Part shown: piece after piece, positions 40,514-49,370 of the stretch
How the letters are laid out: the number at the start of each line of letters is the position of its first letter
Numbering within the stretch: position 1 is the stretch's first letter
Assembly (NCBI RefSeq): GCF_002291445.1
Contig: NZ_CP014137.1
Location: 186,001 to 250,000 of the forward strand
DNA length: 64,000 nucleotides
Reading direction: 5' to 3'
Origin: Brenneria goodwinii
Lineage (GTDB): Bacteria > Pseudomonadota > Gammaproteobacteria > Enterobacterales > Enterobacteriaceae
Translations under genes and position numbers: made by a program
The notes under the pieces: model-generated
What the model was told of the DNA's origin: nothing
What the model saw: the letters and a program-made list of their open reading frames with translations, nothing else
The model's database searches: none

Positions 40514-42193
40514 ATGACTGTCACAATAAAATTCAATGCCGCACGCAGGGAAGCGTACCGACAACAAGGCTACTGGGGAGACGCATCACTCGGCGATTAT
40601 TGGCATCATGCGGTTAAGACCGTACCGGAAAAGATCGCCGTCATCGACAATCAGGGAACATCATATACCTACGCCGAACTGGATCGGGCGGCGGGAAGCC
40701 TGGCCGCTTATCTGCTGGACTGCGGTATCCTGCCGGGCGACAGCGTTGCTTTTCAGCTTCCCGGCTGGTGCGAATTCACGCTGATCTATCTGGCGTGTTT
40801 GAAAACGGGCGCCGTTTCAGTTCCACTGCTGCCCGCTTACCGCGAGACGGAACTCAACTGGATCCTCAATAAAAGCCAGGCCCGCGTCTTGTTCGTCCCC
40901 ACAAAATTCAAAAACACCAATCCGCTGGAGAGAGTCGCCCCGTTACGTTCCCAACTCCCGTATCTACAGCAGGTGGTGGCGGTTGATAAGCTCGCGCCCG
41001 CTACGTCATCCCCGGCGCTCAGCCAGTTGCTGCAAGACTATTTGCCGCTGGAAAATCCCGTTAAGGTGCATGGCGATGAACTGGCCGTCGTGCTGTTTAC
41101 CTCCGGTACGGAAGGCGTCCCCAAGGGCGTCATGCTGACGCATAACAATGTGCTTGCAAGCGAACGCGCCTATTGCGCCACGCTGAATCTGAACTGGCTG
41201 GATACGATATTGATGCCCGCGCCGCTGGCCCATGCCACCGGTTTTCTGCACGGCGTCACCGCCCCTTTCCTCATCGGGGCTCGCAGCGTGCTGCTGGATA
41301 TTTTTAATCCGGTGGACTGCCTCACCCTGTTGGCGCGGGAAAGATGCACCTGTGTGATGGGCGCGACGCCTTTTGTCTACGATCTGCTGTGTACCGTGCA
41401 ACAGCAGCATTACGACCTGTCTTCACTGCGTTTTTTCCTGTGCGGCGGCACCACCATTCCTAAAAAAATCACCCGCGACTGTTTACAGGTCGGCATAAAA
41501 TTGCTGAGCGTCTACGGTGCGACGGAAAGTTCGCCCCATGCCGTCGTAAAACTCGACGATCCTATCTCCCGCGTGATCAATACTGACGGCATAGCCGCCC
41601 CTGGCGTTGAAATAAAAGTCGTCGACAAGGAGCGTAAGGTGGTGCCGCCCAATCAAGAAGGCGAAGAGGCATCCCGCGGCCCCAATGTTTTCATGGGCTA
41701 TCTGGATGAACCCGAACTGACCGCGCGGGCATTGGATGATGATGGCTGGTACTACAGCGGCGATCTCTGCCGGATGGATGAAGACGGTTACATCAAAATC
41801 ACCGGGCGCAAAAAAGATATCATTGTCCGTGGCGGCGAGAATATCAGCAGTCGGGAGGTGGAAGAGATTCTGTTACAGCACCCGCGCGTGCGCGACGCCG
41901 GCGTCGTCGCCATGCCGGATGAGCGTTTGGGGGAACGGTCTTGTGCCTATATCGTGCTGAAAACGCCTTACCAGACGCTGACGCTGGAAGAAGTGATCGC
42001 CTTTTTCAGCCGCAAGCGGGTTGCCAAATACAAATACCCGGAACATGTGGTTATTGTCGACAGTCTGCCGCGTACGGCTTCCGGGAAAATCAAAAAGTAT
42101 CTGTTACGACAGGACATTATCCAGCGGCTGGCGATTCCCGCCGACGAGGATGACGCCAGTCACAAGGCGCCGACATCGCGCTCTTCTTCCTGA
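40514..42193 (+). CDS. fadK: Short/medium-chain acyl-CoA synthetase FadK
   Basis: Activates carboxylic acids to CoA esters through an acyl-adenylate. E. coli FadK prefers short and medium chains and works under anaerobic conditions. The 559 residues show the AMP-binding signature FTSGTEGVPKGVMLTHNN, YGATESSPH, GWYYSGDLCRMDEDGYIKITGRKKDII, and the catalytic Lys in PRTASGKIKKYLLR. The last 25 residues diverge from E. coli. It ends the ydi cluster. Confidence 0.93.
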   Translation: MTVTIKFNAARREAYRQQGYWGDASLGDYWHHAVKTVPEKIAVIDNQGTSYTYAELDRAAGSLAAYLLDCGILPGDSVAFQLPGWCEFTLIYLACLKTGAVSVPLLPAYRETELNWILNKSQARVLFVPTKFKNTNPLERVAPLRSQLPYLQQVVAVDKLAPATSSPALSQLLQDYLPLENPVKVHGDELAVVLFTSGTEGVPKGVMLTHNNVLASERAYCATLNLNWLDTILMPAPLAHATGFLHGVTAPFLIGARSVLLDIFNPVDCLTLLARERCTCVMGATPFVYDLLCTVQQQHYDLSSLRFFLCGGTTIPKKITRDCLQVGIKLLSVYGATESSPHAVVKLDDPISRVINTDGIAAPGVEIKVVDKERKVVPPNQEGEEASRGPNVFMGYLDEPELTARALDDDGWYYSGDLCRMDEDGYIKITGRKKDIIVRGGENISSREVEEILLQHPRVRDAGVVAMPDERLGERSCAYIVLKTPYQTLTLEEVIAFFSRKRVAKYKYPEHVVIVDSLPRTASGKIKKYLLRQDIIQRLAIPADEDDASHKAPTSRSSS

Positions 42194-42206
42194 AACGCCC
42201 CTCTTT

Positions 42207-42974
42207 TCACAACGTAAAACGATCGGCGTCACGCCAGGCGGGGAAGGCTTCGCGGTAGCTTTGCAATACTTCCAGCGACAGCTCGGCATCCAGCCGGGCC
42301 GGCTGGTTTGGCGGCGCTGACGCCAGCGTTTCTCCTAACGCGTTAATGACCATGCTGTCGCCCTGATAGCTGTGACCGTTGCCGTCGCTGCCTACGCGAT
42401 TACAGCCAGCGACATACGCCTGATTTTCAATCGCCCGGGCGGCCAGCAGCGTCTTCCAGTGCGCCGCGCGCGGCGCCGGCCAGTTGGCCACATACAGCAA
42501 CAGATCGTAATCCCGATGATTGCGCGACCACGCCGGAAAGCGCAGGTCGTAACAGATCAGCGGGCAGATCCGCCAGCCGCGCCACTCGATAACGGTGCGT
42601 TCGCTGCCAGCCTGATAATATTGATGCTCATCCGCCATACGGAACAAATGACGTTTATCATAGTGATAAACGCCGCCCTGCGGATCGACCAGCAGAAAAC
42701 GATTGACCGCGCCTTTTGGCGTTCGCAGCGCAACGCTGCCGCCGACCAGCGCATTATTGCGCTGCGCCCACTGATGGAGCCACTTTACAATCACCGGCCG
42801 CTCAATTCCCTTTTGCGCCGCTTCCATAGAGAAACCGCTGGTAAACATCTCAGGCAGAACGATCACATCGCGCCCGGTGACGTCGGTCAGCAGCGTATCA
42901 AAATGGTTCAGGTTGGCCGTGGCATCCAGCCAGGTCAGCGGCGCTTGCAGCAGGGTGATTTTCAAAGTCGACAT
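42207..42974 (-). CDS. yafV: Omega-amidase YafV (nitrilase family)
   Basis: Hydrolyses the omega-amides of alpha-ketoglutaramate and related 2-oxo acids. The 255 residues carry the nitrilase triad: Glu in VLPEMFTSGFS, Lys in YHYDKRHLFRM and Cys in CPLICYDLRFP. The ATG at 42974 starts MSTLKITLL and overlaps the end of the upstream aminotransferase gene by 13 bp, so the two are translationally coupled. Paired with a glutamine transaminase, it would pull methionine regeneration forward by removing ketoglutaramate. Confidence 0.93.
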   Translation of the reverse strand: MSTLKITLLQAPLTWLDATANLNHFDTLLTDVTGRDVIVLPEMFTSGFSMEAAQKGIERPVIVKWLHQWAQRNNALVGGSVALRTPKGAVNRFLLVDPQGGVYHYDKRHLFRMADEHQYYQAGSERTVIEWRGWRICPLICYDLRFPAWSRNHRDYDLLLYVANWPAPRAAHWKTLLAARAIENQAYVAGCNRVGSDGNGHSYQGDSMVINALGETLASAPPNQPARLDAELSLEVLQSYREAFPAWRDADRFTL

Positions 42975-44119
42975 AGGCGCTCCGCGGCGGCATCCAGAGT
43001 AGACTCCTGTTTGGCAAAGCATAGACGAATCAGCGTATGCGGGAAGGGATCGGCGCAAAATACCGACAGCGGAATCGCCGCCACGCCGACATGCTCGGTT
43101 AGCCAACGGCAGAAGCTGACATCATCCCGATCGGAAATCGCGCGGTAATCCGCCAGCAGGAAATAGGTGCCTTCACAGGGCAGTATTTTAAAGCGGCTGG
43201 CGGCCAGCGCGTTCACAAAACGATCGCGGCGGGCGCGATAAAAATCGGGCAGGGCGCGCCAGTGTTCGGGCTGCTCCCGCAGCATATCCGCAATCGCCAA
43301 CTGCGCGGGAGTATTGACCGCAAACGTCAGATATTGATGAATTTTACGCACTTCGGCGCTGATCGCGGCCGGCGCTACGCAATAGCCCACTTTCCAGCCG
43401 GTCATATGAAAGGTTTTGCCGAATGAAGAGACGGCGATGGCGCGCTGACGCAGCGACGGATGCGCCAGTACGCTGGCGTGCCCCTCTGGGGCAAAGCAAA
43501 TATGCTCGTACACTTCATCACTCAGCACATAGATTTCGTGGGCGGCAATGGCCTGCCAGAGCTGCTGGAAATCGTCTTTCCGCCATACGGTGGCGGAGGG
43601 GTTGTGCGGCGTGTTCAGGATCACCAGGCGGGTACGCTCGCTCAGCAGGCTGGAGAATTCCGCCCAGTCGACGCGAAAAGCGGGGGGCTGCAGCGCAACG
43701 CGTTTTAGCTCGCCGCCCGCCAGCGCCACCGCGGGCGCATAGCTGTCGTAGCTGGGATCGAAACAGATAACCTCATCGCCGGGGCGTACCAGTGCGGCAA
43801 TGGCGGCAAACAGCGCCTCTGTTGCGCCTGCCGTTACGGTGATTTCCGTATCGACGTCCGGCCGCCAGCCATAAAGCTCGGCGGTTTTTTCCGCAATCAC
43901 CGCACGCAACGGCGCAACGCCGGTCATTGGCGCATACTGATTATTCCCCTGGCTGACATGGTAAGCCAGACGCTGCTTCAAATAGTCTGGGCCGTCAAAA
44001 TCAGGAAAACCCTGTGAGAGATTGATGGCTTTATGCTGCTGAGCCAGTGCGCTCATCTGCGTAAAAATGGTGGTGCCAAGTGAAGGCAGTTTACTGTCGG
44101 GAATAAGTGCGGCGCTCAT
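42962..44119 (-). CDS. ybdL: Methionine aminotransferase YbdL (MtnE role)
   Basis: PLP enzyme that aminates 4-methylthio-2-oxobutanoate to methionine, the last salvage step. The 385 residues are close to E. coli YbdL (386). Motifs are SQGFPDFDGP, NQYAPMTG, PSYDSYAP, ILNTPHNPSATVW, SDEVYEH and the PLP Lys in SSFGKTFHMTGWKVGY. The ATG at 44119 is preferred to a TTG at 44158 outside the family's usual start. It is divergent from mtnBCD across a candidate MetJ operator. Confidence 0.93.
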   Translation of the reverse strand: MSAALIPDSKLPSLGTTIFTQMSALAQQHKAINLSQGFPDFDGPDYLKQRLAYHVSQGNNQYAPMTGVAPLRAVIAEKTAELYGWRPDVDTEITVTAGATEALFAAIAALVRPGDEVICFDPSYDSYAPAVALAGGELKRVALQPPAFRVDWAEFSSLLSERTRLVILNTPHNPSATVWRKDDFQQLWQAIAAHEIYVLSDEVYEHICFAPEGHASVLAHPSLRQRAIAVSSFGKTFHMTGWKVGYCVAPAAISAEVRKIHQYLTFAVNTPAQLAIADMLREQPEHWRALPDFYRARRDRFVNALAASRFKILPCEGTYFLLADYRAISDRDDVSFCRWLTEHVGVAAIPLSVFCADPFPHTLIRLCFAKQESTLDAAAERLCRL

Positions 44120-44187
44120 GACTGATAAGGACTCCTGCAGGCCTGTGTTGCTAGCCAATATAACACGATGTTAGTATTTGGCAATCA

Positions 44188-44219
44188 AGACGCTTGGACG
44201 TTTAAACGGCTAAATGCTT
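44188..44219. promoter_or_regulatory. Candidate MetJ operator between ybdL and mtnB
   Basis: Tandem 8-mers AGACGCTT, GGACGTTT, AAACGGCT and AAATGCTT match the met box AGACGTCT at 6, 6, 6 and 4 of 8 positions, in perfect 8-bp register. MetJ with S-adenosylmethionine represses methionine genes through such arrays. Confidence 0.65.
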
Positions 44220-44330
44220 TTAAATGCTAAGTCATAACTAAAAGTACTATACCGCCTGTATTTTAAACTGCGGCTCACCTGCGCAGTCTGAAAAAGGACG
44301 GTAAATAAGTACCATAAAATGGGAAGTAAA

Positions 44331-44945
44331 ATGACGGAAAACCTGCAAATTACGTCGCTGCTCGCCGCCTGCCATTGGATAGGGCAAAAGGGCTGGTGTC
44401 CGGCGACCGGCGGCAATATGTCTGTGCGCCTTGATGAACATCAGTGTCTGATCACCGAATCAGGCAAGGATAAAGGCAGCTTACAGGCTGATGATTTTCT
44501 GCTGGTGGATATCGCCACCAATCATGCGCCCGGCGGGCGCACGCCGTCGGCGGAAACCGGGCTGCATACGCTGCTGTACCGCACCTATCCGCGGATTGGC
44601 GCCGTGCTGCATACCCATTCGGTCAACGCGACCGTGCTCTCCAGAGTGGAATCCGCTTCGGAACTGGCGCTGCAAGGCTATGAAATGCAGAAGTCGCTGG
44701 CGGGGCAGAAAAGCCATTTGGATCGCGTCGCCATCCCGATTTTCGATAACGATCAGGACATTGCGGCGCTGGCCCGCAAAGTGGCCGCGCAAGCCGAACG
44801 CGAACCGTTGCGTTATGGCTTTCTGGTGCGCGGTCACGGCCTTTACTGCTGGGGAGAGAGCGTTGCAGAGGCGCGCCGTCACCTTGAAGGGCTGGAGTTC
44901 CTGTTCCAGTGCGAACTGCAACGCCGCCAGCTGGAGGCCAGATGA
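44331..44945 (+). CDS. mtnB: Methylthioribulose-1-phosphate dehydratase
   Basis: Class II aldolase-like, zinc-dependent enzyme. It dehydrates methylthioribulose 1-phosphate to 2,3-diketo-5-methylthiopentyl 1-phosphate. The 204 residues show [17 protein letters not shown], the zinc ligands [10 protein letters not shown] and a further His in [10 protein letters not shown]. The ATG at 44331 with gggaag upstream is preferred to one at 44319. It overlaps mtnC by ATGA. Confidence 0.94.
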   Translation: MTENLQITSLLAACHWIGQKGWCPATGGNMSVRLDEHQCLITESGKDKGSLQADDFLLVDIATNHAPGGRTPSAETGLHTLLYRTYPRIGAVLHTHSVNATVLSRVESASELALQGYEMQKSLAGQKSHLDRVAIPIFDNDQDIAALARKVAAQAEREPLRYGFLVRGHGLYCWGESVAEARRHLEGLEFLFQCELQRRQLEAR

Positions 44946-45646
44946 GTAACGTGAATGGAATTAAAGCCATCGTGACGGATATTGAAGGCACCACCAGCGA
45001 TATTCGTTTCGTGCATAACGTACTGTTTCCCTATGCGCGCGCCCGTCTGGCGGAGGCGGTGCGACAGCAGCGGAACAATCAGGAGATCGCCCAGGCTCTG
45101 GCGCTGTTACGTCAGGAACTGGCTACGCCCGATGCGGATGAAGAGGCATTAATTGCGGCGTTACATCGGTTTATGGATGAAGATCGCAAATCCACCGCGC
45201 TTAAGTTATTGCAAGGCATCATCTGGCGTAGCGGCTATCTTAACGGCGATTTTCGCGGCCATGTTTATCCGGACGTAGCGGCCCAACTGGCCGAGTGGCG
45301 GCGGCAGGGCGTTCGGCTGTATGTTTACTCGTCCGGTTCGGTTGACGCGCAGCGGCTATTGTTCGGCTACAGCGAGGCCGGCGACCTGCGTCCGCTGTTC
45401 AGCGATTATTTTGATACCCGCGTCGGCGCGAAACGCGAGGCGACGTCTTACCGCGCCATCGCACAATCCATCGGCCTGCCTGCCGGGCAGTTACTGTTTC
45501 TGTCGGATATTCATCAGGAACTGGACGCCGCGCAGCAGGCCGGATGGCATACCTGTCAGCTAATCCGTAGCGACGCTGATGACTTGAGCCGTCACCGTCA
45601 GGTGACTCGTTTTGACCAGATCGATTTACAGGAGTCTTTCCCATGA
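44942..45646 (+). CDS. mtnC: Enolase-phosphatase E1
   Basis: HAD-superfamily enzyme that enolises and dephosphorylates the MtnB product to the acireductone. The 234 residues show motif I as [10 protein letters not shown], the phosphate-binding YVYSSGS (motif II) and a [13 protein letters not shown] (motif IV). Start at 44942 overlaps the mtnB stop by ATGA; the next junction with mtnD is also ATGA. These junctions indicate one tightly coupled operon. Confidence 0.95.
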   Translation: MSNVNGIKAIVTDIEGTTSDIRFVHNVLFPYARARLAEAVRQQRNNQEIAQALALLRQELATPDADEEALIAALHRFMDEDRKSTALKLLQGIIWRSGYLNGDFRGHVYPDVAAQLAEWRRQGVRLYVYSSGSVDAQRLLFGYSEAGDLRPLFSDYFDTRVGAKREATSYRAIAQSIGLPAGQLLFLSDIHQELDAAQQAGWHTCQLIRSDADDLSRHRQVTRFDQIDLQESFP

Positions 45647-46188
45647 GTGCACTGACCATCTTTAGTGATAGCGATGCCAGCCAACCGATTTGGCAAAGTC
45701 AGGATGCGCAAGCTATCCGCCAACAGTTGGCCGATATCGGCGTGCGTTTTGAGCGTTGGCAGGCCAACCAGGCGTTAAGCGCCAACCCGAATGCCGAAGA
45801 GGTGCTGGCCGCCTATCAGCATGAAATAGATCGTCTGGTGGCGGAAAAAGGTTACCAAAGCTGGGATGTGATCAGTATTCGGGCGGACAATCCGCAGCGT
45901 GCCGAGCTGCGCACCAAATTTCTGGCCGAGCATACCCATAACGAAGATGAAGTGCGCTTCTTCGTTGAGGGCGCCGGGCTGTTTTGTCTGCATCTGCAAG
46001 GCAAAATTTTCCAGATCCTGTGTGAGAAAAACGATCTGCTGTCCGTTCCGGCGGGCACCGCCCACTGGTTTGATATGGGGCCGGAACCGCACTTCACCGC
46101 CATCCGCCTGTTCGATAACCCGGAAGGCTGGATCGCGCATTTCACCGGCGACAAAATCGCGGATGCGTATCCGAAGCTGGCGGGCTGA
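45643..46188 (+). CDS. mtnD: Acireductone dioxygenase
   Basis: Cupin metalloenzyme. With iron it yields the 2-oxo acid precursor of methionine plus formate; with nickel it gives methylthiopropionate, CO and formate. The 181 residues show metal ligands H97, H99 and E103 ([14 protein letters not shown]) and the fourth His in GTAHWFDMG. Last gene of mtnBCD, followed by a strong terminator. Confidence 0.96.
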   Translation: MSALTIFSDSDASQPIWQSQDAQAIRQQLADIGVRFERWQANQALSANPNAEEVLAAYQHEIDRLVAEKGYQSWDVISIRADNPQRAELRTKFLAEHTHNEDEVRFFVEGAGLFCLHLQGKIFQILCEKNDLLSVPAGTAHWFDMGPEPHFTAIRLFDNPEGWIAHFTGDKIADAYPKLAG

Positions 46189-46216
46189 CTTCAAGCCGGG
46201 TTTTCACATTCCTCTT

Positions 46217-46244
46217 GCGCCAGTTTGACTGGCGCTTTTTTTTT
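46217..46244 (+). terminator. Rho-independent terminator of mtnBCD
   Basis: GCGCCAGT (46217-46224), loop TTG and ACTGGCGC (46228-46235), then a run of nine T. A textbook terminator 29 bp after mtnD. Confidence 0.95.
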
Positions 46245-46393
46245 ACCTCCTTAGCGAAGGAGGTGAATGGGTGACTCAACGCGGGTTTCCGCCGACGCCA
46301 TTTTTTCCCAATAGGGTATCCGACGACTCAATGCAAAAAGCTGAACGGCATAAATGTTGGGAACGCCAATCCGTCGATTGACGTTGAGATCAA

Positions 46394-47434
46394 TCAGGCT
46401 TCCTTTTCAGCTAGCGCTGAGTGAAATATCCCTTCTTTCACCGCCTGCGGCGTCACAATGCCGTTATCCAGCACCCAGCCGCTGATTAATGCCGCCGGCG
46501 TAACGTCAAAGGCCGGGTTATAAACCGGCGCATTCTCGGGCGCCCACCGGCAGTGGCCGAAACGGCCTGAAACGCCGGTGACTTCTGCGGCGGCGCGTTG
46601 TTCTATGGGAATGGCGTTGCCGTCCGGGCATGAGGGGTCGTGCGTGGTATGCGGCGCGGCCACGTAAAAGGGAATCTGGTGATAGCGCGCCAATACGGCC
46701 AGGCTGTAAGTGCCTATTTTATTGGCGACATCGCCGTTGGCGGCGATACGGTCCGCTCCCACCCACACCGCGTCCACCTTGCCCTGAGCCATCAGGCTGG
46801 CGGCCATCGAGTCGCAAATCAGCTGATAAGGAATCCCCAATTCGCCCAGTTCCCAGGCGGTGAGGCGCCCGCCCTGTAGCAGCGGCCGGGTTTCATCAAC
46901 CCAAACCTGGGTAATTTTCCCCTGTTGATGCGCGCGCAGCAGTACGCCGATGGCGGTGCCGATGCCGGCGGTAGCCAGCCCGCCGGTGTTGCAGTGCGTC
47001 AGCAGACGGCTGCCGGGGAGAACCAGCGTCGCGCCGTAATCGGCGATCTTCTCACACAACTTACGATCTTCCTCGACCAGCCGCAGCGCTTCCTGCGCCA
47101 TCGCATCAACAAATTGCGACTGCGCCAGCGCCAGCTTCATCCGGTCCAGGTTATTCATCAAATTAACCGCGGTGGGGCGGGCCGCGCGCAGCGTTTCCAG
47201 CGTCTCGGCCAGTTGTTGTCGGCTAACGCCTTGCTCCGCCAGCAAAGCGAGCAGCAGGCTGGCCGATAAGCCGATCAGAGGGGCTCCGCGTACTCGTAAC
47301 GCCTGAATATGCTCGACCAGCGTCGCCGCGTCCGGGCAGGGGCGCCAGCGTTTTTCCTGCGGCAGCGCCTGCTGATCGAGGATCCAGAGCTGGCCGTCAA
47401 CGATTTTCAGACTGGTGGTGTTAATGTTTTGCAT
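46394..47434 (-). CDS. mtnA: Methylthioribose-1-phosphate isomerase
   Basis: Isomerises methylthioribose 1-phosphate to methylthioribulose 1-phosphate; related to eIF2B subunits. The 346 residues show the catalytic Cys in [12 protein letters not shown] (about 160) and Asp in [17 protein letters not shown] (about 240). [10 protein letters not shown] and RPTAVNL are also conserved. It is divergent from mtnK over a candidate MetJ operator, so both first steps of the salvage share control. Confidence 0.95.
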   Translation of the reverse strand: MQNINTTSLKIVDGQLWILDQQALPQEKRWRPCPDAATLVEHIQALRVRGAPLIGLSASLLLALLAEQGVSRQQLAETLETLRAARPTAVNLMNNLDRMKLALAQSQFVDAMAQEALRLVEEDRKLCEKIADYGATLVLPGSRLLTHCNTGGLATAGIGTAIGVLLRAHQQGKITQVWVDETRPLLQGGRLTAWELGELGIPYQLICDSMAASLMAQGKVDAVWVGADRIAANGDVANKIGTYSLAVLARYHQIPFYVAAPHTTHDPSCPDGNAIPIEQRAAAEVTGVSGRFGHCRWAPENAPVYNPAFDVTPAALISGWVLDNGIVTPQAVKEGIFHSALAEKEA

Positions 47435-47487
47435 TAGTGGTTAAATCCATGTTGCGTCGATTTTTATATTCTGCCAATATGCATCAC

Positions 47488-47519
47488 GGATGTATAGACG
47501 TCCAAACGCTTTTATGTCC
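47488..47519. promoter_or_regulatory. Candidate MetJ operator between mtnA and mtnK
   Basis: Tandem 8-mers GGATGTAT, AGACGTCC, AAACGCTT and TTATGTCC match the met box AGACGTCT at 5, 7, 5 and 4 of 8 positions in 8-bp register. Weaker than the ybdL-mtnB array, but with one near-perfect box. Confidence 0.55.
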
Positions 47520-47570
47520 AAAAGTTGTCTTTCTCAAAAATGGTGAATGTAAAACAACAAGGGGTTGGCA

Positions 47571-48773
47571 ATGCCGCTTTACCGCACCTTTACGGCAGAT
47601 GATGCCGTGCAATATGCCCGCCAGTATGGCGGAGTGAGCGATCCGCAAACGCTGGTCGCCGCAGAAGAAATTGGCGACGGTAATCTGAATCTGGTATTTA
47701 AAATCCGCGATGTACACGGAGTAAGCCGGGTGATTGTCAAACAGGCTTTACCTTATGTGCGTTGCGTCGGCGAATCCTGGCCGCTGACGCTGGATCGCGC
47801 GCGTATCGAAGCGGAAACGCTGTTGGCGCACGCGCAGTTTTGCCCTCAACATACGGTTACCGTCTTGCACCATGATGCGGAACTGGCGGTGATGGTGCAG
47901 GAAGATCTTTCCGACCATCGTATCTGGCGCAGTGAGTTGATTCAGGGGATATTCTACCCTCAGGCCGCTGAACAGTTGGGCGAATACCTGGCGCAAACGC
48001 TGTTCCATACGTCGGATTTTTATCAGTCTCCGCACGCTAAAAAAGCGGCGGTGAGCCGGTTTACCAACCCTGAACTGTGTCAGATCACGGAAGATTTGTT
48101 CTTTACCGACCCCTATATCGATCACGAAAGAAACCGGTTTGACGCCGTCCTGTCGGCGGATGTGCAGGCGCTGCGCGACGATCGGGCATTGAAGTTGGCG
48201 GTGGCGGAATTAAAGCACCGCTTTTTGAGCAGGGCGGAAGCGCTGCTGCACGGCGATATCCACAGTGGTTCGATCTTTGTGGCGCAAGGACGTTTAAAGG
48301 CCATTGATGCCGAGTTCGGTTTCTATGGGCCGATAGGATTCGACGTAGGCACGGCGTTGGGTAATCTGTTGCTTAACTACTGCGGCTTGCCGGGGCTGCT
48401 GGCGCCGCGCGCCGCGGCGGCGGGCAGAGAGCAACGTCTTGGCGATATTCGCACGCTATGGAATACCTTCGCCGGGCGTTTCCTGTCGCTGAGCCGGCAT
48501 CATGGCCGTGAGCCCTCTTTGGCTGAATCAGGCTATGCCGAGCGTTTTTTGCAGCAGGTGTGGCAGGATTCCGTCGGCTATTGCGGTACGGAACTGATTC
48601 GCCGCACGATTGGGCTGGCGCACGTTGCCGATCTTGACGACATCCAGGATGACGAGGCGCGGGCCGCGTGTCAGCGTCATGCGCTGCATCTTGGCCGGAC
48701 GTTGATTATTGCCGCGCCGCATATCGACAATGTGGATGAACTGCTGGCTCGCGTGCGTCAAAGCGGGGCATAA
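47571..48773 (+). CDS. mtnK: 5-methylthioribose kinase
   Basis: Phosphorylates methylthioribose with ATP. The 400 residues have a protein-kinase-like fold: [12 protein letters not shown] (glycine loop), VKQALPYVR (Lys), the catalytic [13 protein letters not shown] and the metal-binding [14 protein letters not shown]. The ATG at 47571 with aagggg six bases upstream is preferred to a TTG at 47565. It completes the salvage set; the nucleosidase MtnN lies outside the window. Confidence 0.95.
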   Translation: MPLYRTFTADDAVQYARQYGGVSDPQTLVAAEEIGDGNLNLVFKIRDVHGVSRVIVKQALPYVRCVGESWPLTLDRARIEAETLLAHAQFCPQHTVTVLHHDAELAVMVQEDLSDHRIWRSELIQGIFYPQAAEQLGEYLAQTLFHTSDFYQSPHAKKAAVSRFTNPELCQITEDLFFTDPYIDHERNRFDAVLSADVQALRDDRALKLAVAELKHRFLSRAEALLHGDIHSGSIFVAQGRLKAIDAEFGFYGPIGFDVGTALGNLLLNYCGLPGLLAPRAAAAGREQRLGDIRTLWNTFAGRFLSLSRHHGREPSLAESGYAERFLQQVWQDSVGYCGTELIRRTIGLAHVADLDDIQDDEARAACQRHALHLGRTLIIAAPHIDNVDELLARVRQSGA

Positions 48774-48789
48774 GCCCGCCTTGCTCTGT

Positions 48790-48809
48790 CGGGGCGATCT
48801 GTCGCCCCG
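48790..48809. terminator. Hairpin between convergent mtnK and yajD
   Basis: CGGGGCGA and TCGCCCCG with a TCTG loop, 17 bp after mtnK. The T-run is short (ttt), so it may act with the opposite strand's T-rich sequence as a shared terminator. Confidence 0.6.
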
Positions 48810-48815
48810 TTTCGC

Positions 48816-49166
48816 TTACTTTTTCCCTTTCTCCATCAACGCCTTCAGATCGGCAAAGGGATTATGTGTCGCTACGCCGACATCTTTCTGGGCATCTTCG
48901 CCCGCCACCACGGTCGAGCCGTAAGTATCCGCATCGGTGTATTTTGAATGCTCATGATCGTGACAGTACAGGCACAGCATTTCCCAGTTGCTGCCATCTT
49001 CCGGGTTATTGCTGTGGTCGTGATCGATATGGTGAACGGTGAGTTCACGCAGGTTGGAATAGACGAACTCGCGTGAGCAGCGCCCGCATACCCACGGGAA
49101 GAGTTTCAACGCTTTTTCACGATAGCCGCTTTCGAGCTTCGCGTAGTTCTTGGGGATATATGCCAT
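48816..49166 (-). CDS. yajD: HNH nuclease domain protein YajD
   Basis: A 116-residue protein with an HNH zinc-finger nuclease fold. WVCGRCSREF and LCLYCHDHEHSKY supply four zinc-binding Cys, and LTVHHIDHDHSNNPEDGSNW is the HNH core. It matches E. coli YajD (115 aa). Cellular substrate is unknown. Convergent with mtnK. Confidence 0.93.
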   Translation of the reverse strand: MAYIPKNYAKLESGYREKALKLFPWVCGRCSREFVYSNLRELTVHHIDHDHSNNPEDGSNWEMLCLYCHDHEHSKYTDADTYGSTVVAGEDAQKDVGVATHNPFADLKALMEKGKK

Positions 49167-49232
49167 GTGCGGATTGCCAATATAAAGGAAATAATAGTTA
49201 TTCTAGCGCAAGCTATGGGGGCATCAAATAGC

Positions 49233-49283
49233 TATACCCGTCATACTTCAGCTTGCCGGTGAGTTGGCTTTCTTTCTGGCTCA
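49233..49283 (+). repeat. Half ERIC element
   Basis: tatacccgtcatacttcagcttgccggtgagttggct matches the first arm of ERIC. The second arm is not found before the ABC-F gene. Confidence 0.55.
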
Positions 49284-49370
49284 TCGTATTGGAAACATCA
49301 ATGGCAACACGGATTTTAACAACCGCCCGTTTTTGATTGAAGCAGCCCCTGACTCGCAGGGGCTGCCTGG

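Noticed and set aside
42372..43148. 258-codon plus-strand frame opposite yafV and ybdL
   Set aside because: Antisense of two enzymes with intact catalytic motifs.
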